From Thiobacillus sp. (lineage in GTDB: Bacteria > Pseudomonadota > Gammaproteobacteria > Burkholderiales > Thiobacillaceae): a stretch of DNA of 64,000 bases. Positions 1 to 8,469 of the stretch are shown one piece after another (the stretch's first letter is position 1; the number at the start of each line of letters is the position of its first letter). Where the stretch lies: assembly GCA_019459055.1 (NCBI GenBank), contig JAIBEI010000009.1, positions 27,341 to 91,340 of the forward strand, in the 5' to 3' direction. The notes under the pieces were generated by a model, which saw only the letters and a program-made list of their open reading frames with translations, was not told where the DNA came from and did no database searches. A program made the position numbers and the translations under genes.

Positions 1-1
1 G

Positions 2-673
2 TACCGCGACGACGCCCTGATCGCGCTGAACAAGCCGGCCGGCATGGCGGTTCACGGCGGCAGCGGCATTTCGCGCGGGGTGATCGAGCAGATGCGGCTG
101 GAACTGCCGGAATGCCGCTATATGGAGCTGGTGCACCGGCTCGACCGCGAAACCTCGGGAGTGCTGCTGATCGCGCTGAAACGCCGCGCCCTGGTCGGGC
201 TGCACGCCGCGATGCGCGAAGGAAAAATCGAAAAGCGCTATCTGACGCTGGTGGCCGGGCGCTGGCCGAACCCGGTGCAGCATGTGAAGCTGACTTTACA
301 TAAAAGAGTCACCGACGACGGCGAAAAGCGCGTCACGGTGCGCGACGAGGGGCAGGCCGCGCACACCATCTTCCGCCGCCTGCAAAGTTTTTCCGAGTTC
401 ACCCTGCTGGAGGCGGAACTGAAGACCGGGCGCACCCATCAGATTCGCGTGCATACCTCGCATCTCGGGTTTCCGATCGCGGGGGACGACAAATACGGCG
501 ATTTCGAACTCAACAAGCGGCTGATGAAGCAGGGACTGAAGCGGATGTTCCTGCACGCCGCCCAATTGAGCTTCGAGCATCCCATTTCCGGCGAGCGCAT
601 GCTGATCGAAGCGCCGCTGCCTGCCGAACTGGCCACTTTCCTGGATAACGTGAAGAATGCCCAAGCAATTTGA
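2..673 (+). CDS. rluC: 23S rRNA pseudouridine synthase RluC (5' truncated by window)
   Basis: RluA-family pseudouridine synthase that would modify 23S rRNA (positions 955/2504/2580 in E. coli). The reading frame is open from base 2 (Y-R-D-D-A-L-I-A-L-N-K-P-A-G) and continues through the catalytic motif HRLDRETSG with the nucleophilic Asp, then the GRTHQIRVH motif typical of the family. The N-terminal S4 RNA-binding domain and the true start lie left of the window. The stop overlaps the next gene by 17 bases, so it is probably cotranscribed with the HAD phosphatase, as is common for rluC in beta- and gammaproteobacteria. RluD or RluA cannot be fully excluded without the N-terminus, but the downstream HAD/Rieske/sppA context favours RluC. 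Confidence 0.9.
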   Translation, partial: YRDDALIALNKPAGMAVHGGSGISRGVIEQMRLELPECRYMELVHRLDRETSGVLLIALKRRALVGLHAAMREGKIEKRYLTLVAGRWPNPVQHVKLTLHKRVTDDGEKRVTVRDEGQAAHTIFRRLQSFSEFTLLEAELKTGRTHQIRVHTSHLGFPIAGDDKYGDFELNKRLMKQGLKRMFLHAAQLSFEHPISGERMLIEAPLPAELATFLDNVKNAQAI

Positions 674-1313
674 CCTATTGATTTTCGACTGGGACGGCAC
701 CCTGATGGACTCCGCCGGGGTGATCGTCGATTCGATCCAGCGCGCCTGCGAGGACATCGGCCTGCCGGCGCCGGGCGATCACGCGTCGCGCCAGATCATC
801 GGCCTGGGGCTCACGCAGGCGCTGCAGACCTTGCTGCCGGATTTGCCGGCCGACGATTATCCGCGGTTGGTCGAACGTTACCGCCATCATTACTTTGGCC
901 GCGACGCGCAGATTCCGCTGTTCGCTGGGGTGGCCAGCGGGATCGGCCAGTTGCACGCCGCCGGCTTCCAGCTCGCGGTGGCCACCGGAAAAAGCCGCGC
1001 CGGCCTGTCCCGCGCGCTTGAGTCCAGCGGGCTGGGCGCCTGGTTCGCCGCCACCCGCTGCGCCGACCAGACACATTCCAAGCCGCACCCGGCGATGGTG
1101 CTGGAGCTGATCGATGAACTCGACGCCGACCCGGCGCGCACCCTGGTGATCGGCGACACCAGCCACGATCTCCTGATGGCGTCGAATGCCGGCGTCGCCA
1201 GCCTGGGCGTGACCTATGGCGCGCACGAAGCCGGCGACCTGCACCCGCACGCGCCGCTCGCCCTGATGGACAGTTTTGCCGAGGTGCACGCGTGGCTGAA
1301 CGCGAACGCCTGA
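657..1313 (+). CDS. HAD-superfamily hydrolase, phosphoglycolate phosphatase-like
   Basis: Haloacid-dehalogenase-type phosphatase of 218 residues. Motif I is FDWDGTLMD near the N-terminus (nucleophile Asp11, acid/base Asp13), a helical cap follows, motif II Thr lies in VATGKS, the motif III Lys in HSKPHP, and motif IV is IGDTSHD. This is the Gph/PGMB-like subfamily, usually acting on small phosphate esters. It overlaps rluC by 17 bases and the Rieske gene by 22 bases, which indicates translational coupling. Substrate cannot be told from sequence. The rluC-HAD-Rieske-sppA order is a conserved betaproteobacterial arrangement in my recollection. Confidence 0.88.
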   Translation: MPKQFDLLIFDWDGTLMDSAGVIVDSIQRACEDIGLPAPGDHASRQIIGLGLTQALQTLLPDLPADDYPRLVERYRHHYFGRDAQIPLFAGVASGIGQLHAAGFQLAVATGKSRAGLSRALESSGLGAWFAATRCADQTHSKPHPAMVLELIDELDADPARTLVIGDTSHDLLMASNAGVASLGVTYGAHEAGDLHPHAPLALMDSFAEVHAWLNANA

Positions 1314-1657
1314 TCTGCGCCACGAGTGAGCTTGCCGAGCTGGGCAAGGGGGTGCGCTTCGAACTTCCCCGCGCCGGCAAGCCGCAGCAGGCATTCGTGG
1401 TGCGCTTTGACGGCCGGCCGCGCGCCTTTCTCAACCAGTGCGGCCATGTGCCGGTTGAACTCGACTGGCAGGAAGGCGAGTTCTTCGACGACTCGCAGCT
1501 ATACTTGATCTGTTCCACCCATGGCGCGCTTTATCATCCCGCAAGCGGGCAGTGCGTCGGCGGACGTTGCGCCGGGCGCGGCCTGATCCCCTTGCCGGTC
1601 GTCGAGCGTGATGGCCATGTGTACCTTTTGGAAACAGTGATGGAAGAACAAGAATGA
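1292..1657 (+). CDS. Rieske [2Fe-2S] ferredoxin-like protein
   Basis: Small soluble Rieske-domain protein of 121 residues. Both halves of the [2Fe-2S] ligand set are visible: C-x-H at Cys50/His52 (CGH) and C-x2-H at Cys74/His77 (CSTHG). There is no signal peptide or membrane anchor, so it should be cytoplasmic, of the dioxygenase-ferredoxin/NirD type. The start is a GTG inside the end of the HAD gene; no better start is seen downstream. The stop overlaps the sppA start as ATGA. Partner reductase and role are unknown. Confidence 0.88.
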   Translation: MAERERLICATSELAELGKGVRFELPRAGKPQQAFVVRFDGRPRAFLNQCGHVPVELDWQEGEFFDDSQLYLICSTHGALYHPASGQCVGGRCAGRGLIPLPVVERDGHVYLLETVMEEQE

Positions 1658-2604
1658 GCGAACCGGAAAAAACGCCCCCGGCAAACTGGGAACGCGACGT
1701 GCTGGAAAAGCTGGCGCTGTCGGCGGTGCAGGAACAGCGCCGCAGCCGGCACTGGAGCATCCTTTTCAAGACGCTCGGCTTTCTGTACCTGTTCATCGTG
1801 CTGTTTCTGGCCGCCGGCTGGTTCAGATCGGACGGCGTGTCCATCAAGGCGCATACGGCGCTGATCGATCTGCAGGGTGTGATTGCGTCCGACCAGGCCA
1901 GCGCCGATTCGGTGATCGGCAGCCTGCAGGGCGCGTTCGAGGACAAGAAGACCAAGGGCGTGATCCTGCGCATCAACAGCCCCGGCGGCAGCCCGGTGCA
2001 GGCCGGGCAGATCTACGACGAGATCAAGCGCCTGCGCGCGCTGCATCCCAAGACGCCGCTGTACGCCGTGGTTGACGATATCTGCGCCTCGGGCGGCTAT
2101 TACGTCGCCGCGGGCGCCGACAAGATCTTCGTCGACAAGGCCAGCATCGTCGGCTCGATCGGCGTGCTGATGGACGGCTTCGGCTTCACCCAGACCATGC
2201 AGAAACTCGGCGTCGAGCGCCGTCTGCTCACCGCCGGCGAAAACAAGGGCTTCCTCGATCCGTTCTCGCCGGTCGACCCCAAGCACGAGGCATTCGCCAA
2301 GCAGATGCTCGAAGAAATCCACGCCCAGTTCATCGGGGTGGTGCGCGAAGGACGCGGCAAGCGCCTGAAGGAAACCCCCGAGATGTTCAGCGGCCTGGTA
2401 TGGAGCGGCGAGAAAAGCATCCAGCTCGGCCTTGCCGACGGCCTCGGCAGCGTCGAATCGGTCGCGCGCGATGTCATCAAGGCCGAAGACATCGTCGACT
2501 ACACCCGCGAGGAAAGCCTGTTTGAACGCCTCGCCGGACGCCTCGGAGCGACCATGGCCAAGGCGTGGTCGCCCTTTGACAAAGCCGGGGTGAGCCTGCG
2601 GTGA
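1654..2604 (+). CDS. sppA: Signal peptide peptidase SppA, 36 kDa type (S49)
   Basis: Membrane-bound serine protease that degrades cleaved signal peptides. The protein has 316 residues, the length of the short (single-domain) SppA. One N-terminal transmembrane helix lies at about residues 30-50 (FLYLFIVLFLAAGW), followed by the ClpP-like S49 domain with RINSPGGSP, the nucleophile segment ICASGGYY and SIVGSIGVLM; a general-base Lys lies in TAGENKGF. The ATG overlaps the Rieske stop by 4 bases and the stop overlaps the GTG of the Rof-like gene, so it is part of one transcription unit. Confidence 0.93.
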   Translation: MSEPEKTPPANWERDVLEKLALSAVQEQRRSRHWSILFKTLGFLYLFIVLFLAAGWFRSDGVSIKAHTALIDLQGVIASDQASADSVIGSLQGAFEDKKTKGVILRINSPGGSPVQAGQIYDEIKRLRALHPKTPLYAVVDDICASGGYYVAAGADKIFVDKASIVGSIGVLMDGFGFTQTMQKLGVERRLLTAGENKGFLDPFSPVDPKHEAFAKQMLEEIHAQFIGVVREGRGKRLKETPEMFSGLVWSGEKSIQLGLADGLGSVESVARDVIKAEDIVDYTREESLFERLAGRLGATMAKAWSPFDKAGVSLR

Positions 2605-2822
2605 GCGATTACCGGGCGATCGCCTGCGCGGATCACGACCGTCTGGAACTCGCCGCACTCAAGCGGCAATGGCTGGATGTGAACGTGACGACGGGCGACC
2701 GGGCCGGCCGTCAGCGCTTGATGCCGCTCGACGTGACCACCCGCGACGGCGCCGAATGGCTGCTTGCCGAAACCGAGTCCGGCGAGCGGCTGACCCTGCG
2801 GCTCGACTGGCTGCAATTCTGA
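2601..2822 (+). CDS. Rof/YaeO-like Rho-binding antiterminator
   Basis: Small protein of 73 residues that resembles Rof (YaeO), an inhibitor that binds Rho and blocks RNA loading. The pattern MSDYRAIACADHDRLELA matches the Rof N-terminus (Y-x-P-I-x-C-D-x-x-D-x-L-E-L-A), and the C-terminal part keeps the alternating beta pattern ending in LRLD, as in the Rof Sm-like barrel. The start is GTG 2601, overlapping the sppA stop. Assignment is from remembered family pattern only; a generic small beta-barrel protein is the alternative. Confidence 0.7.
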   Translation: MSDYRAIACADHDRLELAALKRQWLDVNVTTGDRAGRQRLMPLDVTTRDGAEWLLAETESGERLTLRLDWLQF

Positions 2823-2925
2823 ACGTTCGGGTGGCGGTGCCGAACGCAGTGGCTTCAACCTTGTCTTACTGCGTTGGCCGTGGAAACAGGCCACCCACAG
2901 AATGCATCCCAAGTAAAAGAACACC

Positions 2926-3774
2926 ATGAAAATCCCGAAAAGACTCGAACCACTGGTCGAAGACGGCCTGATCGACGACGTAACGCGCCAGCTCATGAGC
3001 GGCAAGGAAGCGATGGTCTTCGTCGTCCGCTGCGGCGACGAGGTGCGCTGCGCCAAGGTCTACAAGGAAGCCAACAAGCGCGCCTTCCGCCAGAGCGTCG
3101 ATTACACGGAAAACCGCAAGGTGAAGAACAGCCGCCAGGCGCGTGCGATGGCCAAAGGCACGCGCTATGGGCGGGAAGCCCAGGAAGCGGCCTGGCAGAA
3201 CGCCGAAGTGGATGCCCTGTATCGCCTCGCCGCCGCCGGCGTGCGGGTGCCGACGCCTTACAATTTCCATTCCGGCGTGTTGCTGATGGAACTGGTCTGC
3301 GACGAGGACGGCAACGCGGCGCCGCGTCTGAACGATGTGGAATTCACGCCGGAACTGGCGCGGGTGCATTTCCAGATGCTGCTCAAGCAAGTCGTGCTGA
3401 TGCTGTGCGCCGGGGTGATTCACGGCGACTTGTCCGAATTCAATATCCTGATCAGCGCCGACGGCCCGGTGATCATCGACCTGCCGCAGGCGGTGGATGC
3501 CGCCGGCAACAACCATGCGCCCGACATGCTGGAGCGTGACGTCGCCAACCTGACCGCCTATTTCGGGCGCTTTGCGCCGGAACTTCTTGGGACCGAATAC
3601 GGCAAGGAAATCTGGGCGCTGTACGAACACGGCGCGCTGCATCCGGATGTGCTGCTGACCGGCCATTTTGCACACAGCACGAAACCGGTGGACCTGGACG
3701 GCGTTCTGCGTGAAATCGGCGATGCCCGTGACGAGGAGGAGGCACGACAGCTGCGGATGCTGGAAGCCGGATAG
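2926..3774 (+). CDS. RIO1-family serine/threonine protein kinase
   Basis: Atypical protein kinase of 282 residues. The RIO kinase pattern is present: the ATP-binding loop around SGKEAMVF, the conserved Lys in CAKVYK, catalytic loop HGDLSEFNIL and metal-binding IIDLPQAV. This is the bacterial RIO group (annotated serine protein kinase RIO), whose substrates in bacteria are unknown. A 103-bp gap separates it from the rof-like gene, with no clear promoter. The C-terminal acidic stretch (ARDEEEARQLRM) is predicted helical. Confidence 0.88.
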   Translation: MKIPKRLEPLVEDGLIDDVTRQLMSGKEAMVFVVRCGDEVRCAKVYKEANKRAFRQSVDYTENRKVKNSRQARAMAKGTRYGREAQEAAWQNAEVDALYRLAAAGVRVPTPYNFHSGVLLMELVCDEDGNAAPRLNDVEFTPELARVHFQMLLKQVVLMLCAGVIHGDLSEFNILISADGPVIIDLPQAVDAAGNNHAPDMLERDVANLTAYFGRFAPELLGTEYGKEIWALYEHGALHPDVLLTGHFAHSTKPVDLDGVLREIGDARDEEEARQLRMLEAG

Positions 3775-3811
3775 TCCTTCGGCAAGCTCCATGTGCCCCG
3801 TATAATCCGGC

Positions 3812-5278
3812 ATGACCGATCACCCGAACACCTCACCCGCTGACTCCCCAACGGCCGGCGCGCCCTTCGACCAGCTGCCGCTGGCGCCCGCCGTGCTGGC
3901 CAATCTGCGTCAGCTCGGCTACCTCCACATGACGCCGATCCAGGCGGCCAGCCTGCCGATCGCGCTGGCCGGCCACGACCTGATCGCGCAGGCCAAGACC
4001 GGCAGCGGCAAGACGGCGGCGTTTGCCCTCGCGCTGCTGAACCGGCTGAACCCGCGTCGCTTTGCCGTGCAGGCGCTGGTGCTGTGCCCGACGCGCGAAC
4101 TGGCCGACCAGGTGACGCAGGAGATCCGCCGGCTGGCGCGCAGCGAGGACAATATCAAGATTCTTTCCCTGGTCGGCGGCTCCACCATGCGCCCGCAACT
4201 GGCCAGCCTGGAGCACGGCGCCCACGTCGTCGTCGGCACGCCGGGCCGCATCATGGACCACCTGCAACGCGGCAGCCTCAACCTCGATGCGCTCAACACG
4301 CTGGTGCTCGACGAAGCCGACCGCATGCTGGACATGGGCTTCTACGATGACATTGGCTTCATCGCCCGGGAGTGCCCCGGCACGCGCCAGACGCTGCTGT
4401 TTTCCGCCACCTACCCGGAGGGCATCGCGGAATTGAGTCGGCGCCTCCTGCGGCAGCCGCACGAGGTAAAACTGCTGGAGCGGCACGAGCACGACAAGAT
4501 CCGCCAGCGCTTCTACGAGGTGGGCAACGATGAACGCCTGCAGGCGGTGGCGCTGCTGCTTCGTCACTACCGCCCGGTCAGCACGCTGGCCTTCTGCAAC
4601 ACCCGCCAGCAGTGCCGCGACTTGCTGCAGGTCCTGCGCGAACAGGGCTTCCATGCGCTGGCGCTGCACGGCGAACTGGAACAGCGCGAGCGCGACCAGG
4701 TGCTGATCCAGTTCGCCAACCGCAGCTGCTCGGTGCTGGTGGCGACCGACGTGGCCGCGCGCGGCCTCGACATCGCCCAACTCGAAGCGGTGATCAACGT
4801 CGATGTCACGCCCGATCCCGAGGTCTACATCCACCGCATCGGCCGCACCGGGCGCGCCGACCAGGAAGGCTGGGCGCTGAGTCTGGCCAGCCCCAGCCAG
4901 ATGCGGCGCGTCGCCAATATCGTCAAGGAACTGGGCGCCGAGCCTGAATGGCATTCCCTCGCCGAGCTGCAAGCCGCCGGCGACGAACCGCTGCTGCCGC
5001 CGATGGCGACCTTGCAGATCCTCGGCGGCCGCAAGGAGAAGATCCGTCCCGGCGACGTGCTGGGCGCGCTCACCGGCGAGGCGGGTTTCACCAGCGCCCA
5101 AGTGGGCAAGATCACCGTCACCGAGTCCACCACCTATGTCGCGGTGGAGCGGCGCATCGCGCACGAGGTTCAGCGCAGGCTGGGCGCGGGCAAGCTGAAG
5201 GGGAAAAGCGTCAAGGTGCGGATACTGGACGTCAACGCCGATTCCGCGCCCCGCGAGAGCGCCCGACGCAATCAGTAA
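3812..5278 (+). CDS. dbpA: ATP-dependent RNA helicase DbpA
   Basis: DEAD-box helicase of 488 residues that acts in 50S ribosome assembly through hairpin 92 of 23S rRNA. Helicase motifs in order: Q motif, motif I AKTGSGKT, PTRELADQ, VLDEADRMLDMGF (DEAD), LLFSATY (SAT), then RGLDIAQ and HRIGRTGR. The C-terminal 75 or so residues (ILGGRKEKIRPGDVLGAL onward) match the DbpA-specific RNA-binding domain rather than the RhlE/SrmB tails. A TATAAT sits only 5 bases before the ATG, so a transcript from it would be nearly leaderless. It converges on the RsmI-like methyltransferase gene. Confidence 0.93.
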   Translation: MTDHPNTSPADSPTAGAPFDQLPLAPAVLANLRQLGYLHMTPIQAASLPIALAGHDLIAQAKTGSGKTAAFALALLNRLNPRRFAVQALVLCPTRELADQVTQEIRRLARSEDNIKILSLVGGSTMRPQLASLEHGAHVVVGTPGRIMDHLQRGSLNLDALNTLVLDEADRMLDMGFYDDIGFIARECPGTRQTLLFSATYPEGIAELSRRLLRQPHEVKLLERHEHDKIRQRFYEVGNDERLQAVALLLRHYRPVSTLAFCNTRQQCRDLLQVLREQGFHALALHGELEQRERDQVLIQFANRSCSVLVATDVAARGLDIAQLEAVINVDVTPDPEVYIHRIGRTGRADQEGWALSLASPSQMRRVANIVKELGAEPEWHSLAELQAAGDEPLLPPMATLQILGGRKEKIRPGDVLGALTGEAGFTSAQVGKITVTESTTYVAVERRIAHEVQRRLGAGKLKGKSVKVRILDVNADSAPRESARRNQ

Positions 5279-5298
5279 GCGCTTCGGCGGGCGCTGCT

Positions 5299-6000
5299 TT
5301 ACATCCCGATTCCGAACACCACCAGCCGGCCCTTGACCGCGTCGCTCTGGCCGCGCCAGGCTTTTGCGCTGCGGGTCTGGATCAGCTGGCTCGGCAGGCT
5401 GAGGTCGGCGCCGATGCTGACGAAGGTGTCGGGCGACAGGATGGTGGCCAGGGCATCGAGCAGGGCTGCGCTGCGGTAGGGCGTCTCGATGAAGAGCTGG
5501 GTGGCGCGGTCGCGGCGCGCGGTTTTTTCTAGCTCGCGGATGGTCTGGCTTCGCTCGGGTTCCTTGGCAGGAAGATAGCCGTGGAAGGCGAAGCGCTGAC
5601 CGCCCAGGCCCGAGGCCATCAGCGCCAGCAGGATCGACGACGGGCCGATCAGCGGGACGACGGCAATGCCTGCGCGATGCGCGGCCATGACCAGCGCCGC
5701 GCCGGGGTCGGCCACCGCGGGACAGCCCGCCTCGGACAGCAGGCCGACGTCGTGCCCGGCCTTGAGCGGCGCCAATAGCGCCGGGATGGCGGGGGTTGGG
5801 GTGTGTTCGTTGAGTTCCTCGATCTGCAGCGCCTGGATCGGCAGCGGGTGGCCCATGGCCTTGAGATGCGCGCGTGCGGTCTTGGCGCGTTCGACGACGA
5901 AGTGCTCGATCCGGCGCGCGACCGCGAGGGTGTCCGGCGGCAGGCAGGCCTCGGGACTGACCGGCCCCAGCGGAACCGGGATCAGGTAGAGGGTCGCCAC
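5299..6000 (-). CDS. RsmI-like SAM-dependent methyltransferase (tetrapyrrole methylase fold)
   Basis: Protein of 233 residues of the RsmI/YraL-type tetrapyrrole-methylase fold. Visible family patterns are YLIPVPLGP at the N-terminus, LLSEAGCPAVADPGAALV (the SAM-site loop) and PLIGPSSILLALMASGLGGQRFAFHGYLP, plus IETPYRS. RsmI itself methylates the 2'-O of C1402 of 16S rRNA; this shorter paralogue is commonly encoded beside maf and may not have that specificity. Last gene of the pycA-pycB-maf unit, 5 bases after maf. Confidence 0.85.
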   Translation of the reverse strand: MATLYLIPVPLGPVSPEACLPPDTLAVARRIEHFVVERAKTARAHLKAMGHPLPIQALQIEELNEHTPTPAIPALLAPLKAGHDVGLLSEAGCPAVADPGAALVMAAHRAGIAVVPLIGPSSILLALMASGLGGQRFAFHGYLPAKEPERSQTIRELEKTARRDRATQLFIETPYRSAALLDALATILSPDTFVSIGADLSLPSQLIQTRSAKAWRGQSDAVKGRLVVFGIGM

Positions 6001-6005
6001 TCAGA

Positions 6006-6626
6006 TCACCCCGCGTGCCAGGTCAGCACGTCGATGCCTTCGTTCATCAGCATCTCGGTCAGCGCCATCAGCGGCAGGCCGATCAGCGCGGTGGGGTCGG
6101 TGCTGTCCATGCGCTCCATCAGGGCGATGCCGAGCGACTCGCTCTTCGCCGAGCCGGCGCAGTCGTAGGGCTGTTCCTTTTCGAGGTAGGCGGTGATCTG
6201 CGCGTCGGAAAGCGGGCGGATGTGCACCACCGTCGGCACGTCGCGCGTCTGGGTGTTGCCGCTGTGGCTATTCAGGAGCGTCAGCGCGGTGTGGAACACC
6301 ATCGCGCGGCCCTGCATTTTCTTCAGCTGCGCGAAGGCATTGTCGAAATTGCCGGGCTTGCCGAGCTGCTCGGAATCGAGCATCAGTACCTGGTCGGAGC
6401 CGATGATCAGCGCATCGGGCCAGGTCGCCGCGGCGGCCTGCGCCTTCAGCACCGACAGGCGGAGCGCGGTGGCCGAGGGCGTCTCGCCCGGCAGCGGGGT
6501 TTCGTCGACGTCGGGCGACAGGACTTCGAACGGGAGATGCAGGCGGGAAAGTAGCTCGCGCCGGTAGCGCGAGGTCGAGGCCAAGACAAGCTGGGCTTGT
6601 CCGGGTTGAGCTTGGACGAGCGTCAT
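6006..6626 (-). CDS. maf: Maf-like nucleotide pyrophosphatase (YceF type)
   Basis: House-cleaning pyrophosphatase of 206 residues. The N-terminal LASTSRYRRELLSRL, the VDE loop, IIGSDQVL with the catalytic Asp, and AGSAKSESLG are typical of the YceF (7-methyl-GTP) subgroup rather than the dTTP/UTP group. The start ATG overlaps the pycB stop by 4 bases, so it is translationally coupled to the carboxylase genes. Substrate preference is inferred from subgroup motifs only. Confidence 0.9.
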   Translation of the reverse strand: MTLVQAQPGQAQLVLASTSRYRRELLSRLHLPFEVLSPDVDETPLPGETPSATALRLSVLKAQAAAATWPDALIIGSDQVLMLDSEQLGKPGNFDNAFAQLKKMQGRAMVFHTALTLLNSHSGNTQTRDVPTVVHIRPLSDAQITAYLEKEQPYDCAGSAKSESLGIALMERMDSTDPTALIGLPLMALTEMLMNEGIDVLTWHAG

Positions 6627-8467
6627 TCCGGCTGGATCTCGACCAGCGCCATGTCGGGCGTCACCGCGTCGCCTTTCTTGGCGAAGATGCTGATGACGAC
6701 GCCGGCGATCGGCGCCTGCACTTCGTTCTCCATTTTCATCGCCTCGATCACCAGCACGCCATCGCCGGCCTTGACCGTCTGGCCGATGCTCACCAGCACG
6801 TCGACGACGGTGCCGGGCATGGCGGCGGTGACGTGGCCGGGATGGCTGGCGCGCGGTTTCTGGCCGGGCGCGGTGGACGCAGCGGTGGTTTTGCGTAGCG
6901 AGCCGTCATTGCCTGCCACCGCGACTTCGTTCAGCGATTCGACCAGCACCTCTTCCGAGACCCCGTCGACCGACACGAAATAGGGCCGCTGGGTGGAATC
7001 GCTGCGGCCGCTGCCCGACAGTTTGATGTGGTAGGTCTCGCCGTGCAGCGTGATCTTGAATTCGTCGGCGGCGTAGCGCGGACCGTTGTCCTGCTGCGCC
7101 GTGGCAGGCGGCAGCAGCTGTTCGGGCTTGAGGCTGCCGGCTGCGCGTTCCTGCAGCCAGACCTTGCCGATTTCGGGGAACATGGCGTAGGTCAGCACGT
7201 CCTCGTCGGACTTGGCCAGGCCCTCGATTTCCCCGCGCAGCTTGTCGAGCTCGTCGCCCAGCAGGTCGGCCGGGCGGCAGGTGGTGACGTCGAGATCGCC
7301 GATGGCAATCTTGCGCACCTCCTCGTTGATGTGTCCCGGCGCCTGGCCGTAGCGTCCCTGCAGATAGAGCTTCACCTCGTTGGTGACCGACTTGTAGCGC
7401 GCGCCGGTCAGCACGTTCAGCGCGGCCTGGGTGCCGACGATCTGCGAGGTGGGCGTCACCAGCGGCGGGTAGCCGAGGTCTTCGCGCACCCGCGGGATTT
7501 CCTCGAGCACGGCGTCCATGCTGTCGAGCGCGCCTTGCTCCTTCAACTGGTTGGCGAGGTTGGAAATCATCCCGCCGGGGACCTGATTGATCAGCACGCG
7601 GGTGTCGGTGCCGGTGAAAGCCGACTCGAACTGCCAGTATTTTTTGCGCACTTCCTTGAAGTAGGCCGAGATTTCCTCGATCAGCGGCAGCGACAGGCCG
7701 GTGTCGTATTCGGTGCCGGCGAGCGCGGCGACCATGCTCTGCGTGGTGGGGTGGCTGGCGCCCTCGGCGAACGCGCCGACGCAGGTGTCGATGATGGTCG
7801 CACCCGCTTCCACCGCCTTCAGATGCGTCATGTGCGCCAGCCCCGAGGTGGCATGGCTGTGGGTGTGGATCGGCAGATCGGTGGCGGCGCGAATCTCGCG
7901 CACCAGTTCGAACGCGGTGTAGGGCGTGAGCAGGCCCGCCATGTCCTTGATCGCGATGGTGTCACAGCCCATTTCCGCCAGGCCGCGGGCGAGCTCGACG
8001 AAATGCGGGATGTTGTGCACCGGGCTGGTGGTGTAGCTGACCGTGCCTTCGGCGTGCTTGCCGGCGGCCTTCACTGCCTCGATCGATACGCGCAGGTTGC
8101 GCAGGTCGTTCATGGCGTCGAACACGCGGAACACGTCGACGCCGTTGTCGGCGGATTTCTGCACGAAGGCGCGCACCACATCGTCGGAATAGTTGCGGTA
8201 GCCGAGCAGGTTCTGCCCGCGCAGCAGCATCTGGATGCGCGTGTTGGGCAGCGCCTTCCTGAGTTTGCGCAGGCGCTCCCACGGGTCTTCGCGCAAAAAG
8301 CGCACGCAGGCGTCGAAGGTGGCGCCGCCCCAGGCTTCCAGCGACCAGAAACCCACTTGATCCAGCTTGCTGCAGATCGGCAGCATGTCGGCGGTCTGCA
8401 TGCGGGTGGCGATGAGCGACTGGTGGCCGTCGCGCAGGACGAGGTCGGTGATGTGTACTTTGGCCAT
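6623..8467 (-). CDS. pycB: Pyruvate/oxaloacetate carboxyltransferase subunit with biotin carrier domain
   Basis: Carboxyltransferase plus biotin-carrier subunit, 614 residues. The N-terminal TIM-barrel (LRDGHQSLIATRM, GGATFDACVRFL, and the metal-site HTHSHATSG) carries the pyruvate site; the C-terminal biotinyl domain has the biotin-Lys motif EAMKMENEV. Length and architecture fit the OadA/PycB family. With the biotin carboxylase encoded 2 bases upstream it most likely forms a two-subunit pyruvate carboxylase feeding oxaloacetate. An oxaloacetate decarboxylase Na+ pump is less likely because no oadB/oadG genes are nearby. Confidence 0.92.
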   Translation of the reverse strand: MAKVHITDLVLRDGHQSLIATRMQTADMLPICSKLDQVGFWSLEAWGGATFDACVRFLREDPWERLRKLRKALPNTRIQMLLRGQNLLGYRNYSDDVVRAFVQKSADNGVDVFRVFDAMNDLRNLRVSIEAVKAAGKHAEGTVSYTTSPVHNIPHFVELARGLAEMGCDTIAIKDMAGLLTPYTAFELVREIRAATDLPIHTHSHATSGLAHMTHLKAVEAGATIIDTCVGAFAEGASHPTTQSMVAALAGTEYDTGLSLPLIEEISAYFKEVRKKYWQFESAFTGTDTRVLINQVPGGMISNLANQLKEQGALDSMDAVLEEIPRVREDLGYPPLVTPTSQIVGTQAALNVLTGARYKSVTNEVKLYLQGRYGQAPGHINEEVRKIAIGDLDVTTCRPADLLGDELDKLRGEIEGLAKSDEDVLTYAMFPEIGKVWLQERAAGSLKPEQLLPPATAQQDNGPRYAADEFKITLHGETYHIKLSGSGRSDSTQRPYFVSVDGVSEEVLVESLNEVAVAGNDGSLRKTTAASTAPGQKPRASHPGHVTAAMPGTVVDVLVSIGQTVKAGDGVLVIEAMKMENEVQAPIAGVVISIFAKKGDAVTPDMALVEIQPE

Positions 8468-8469
8468 GG

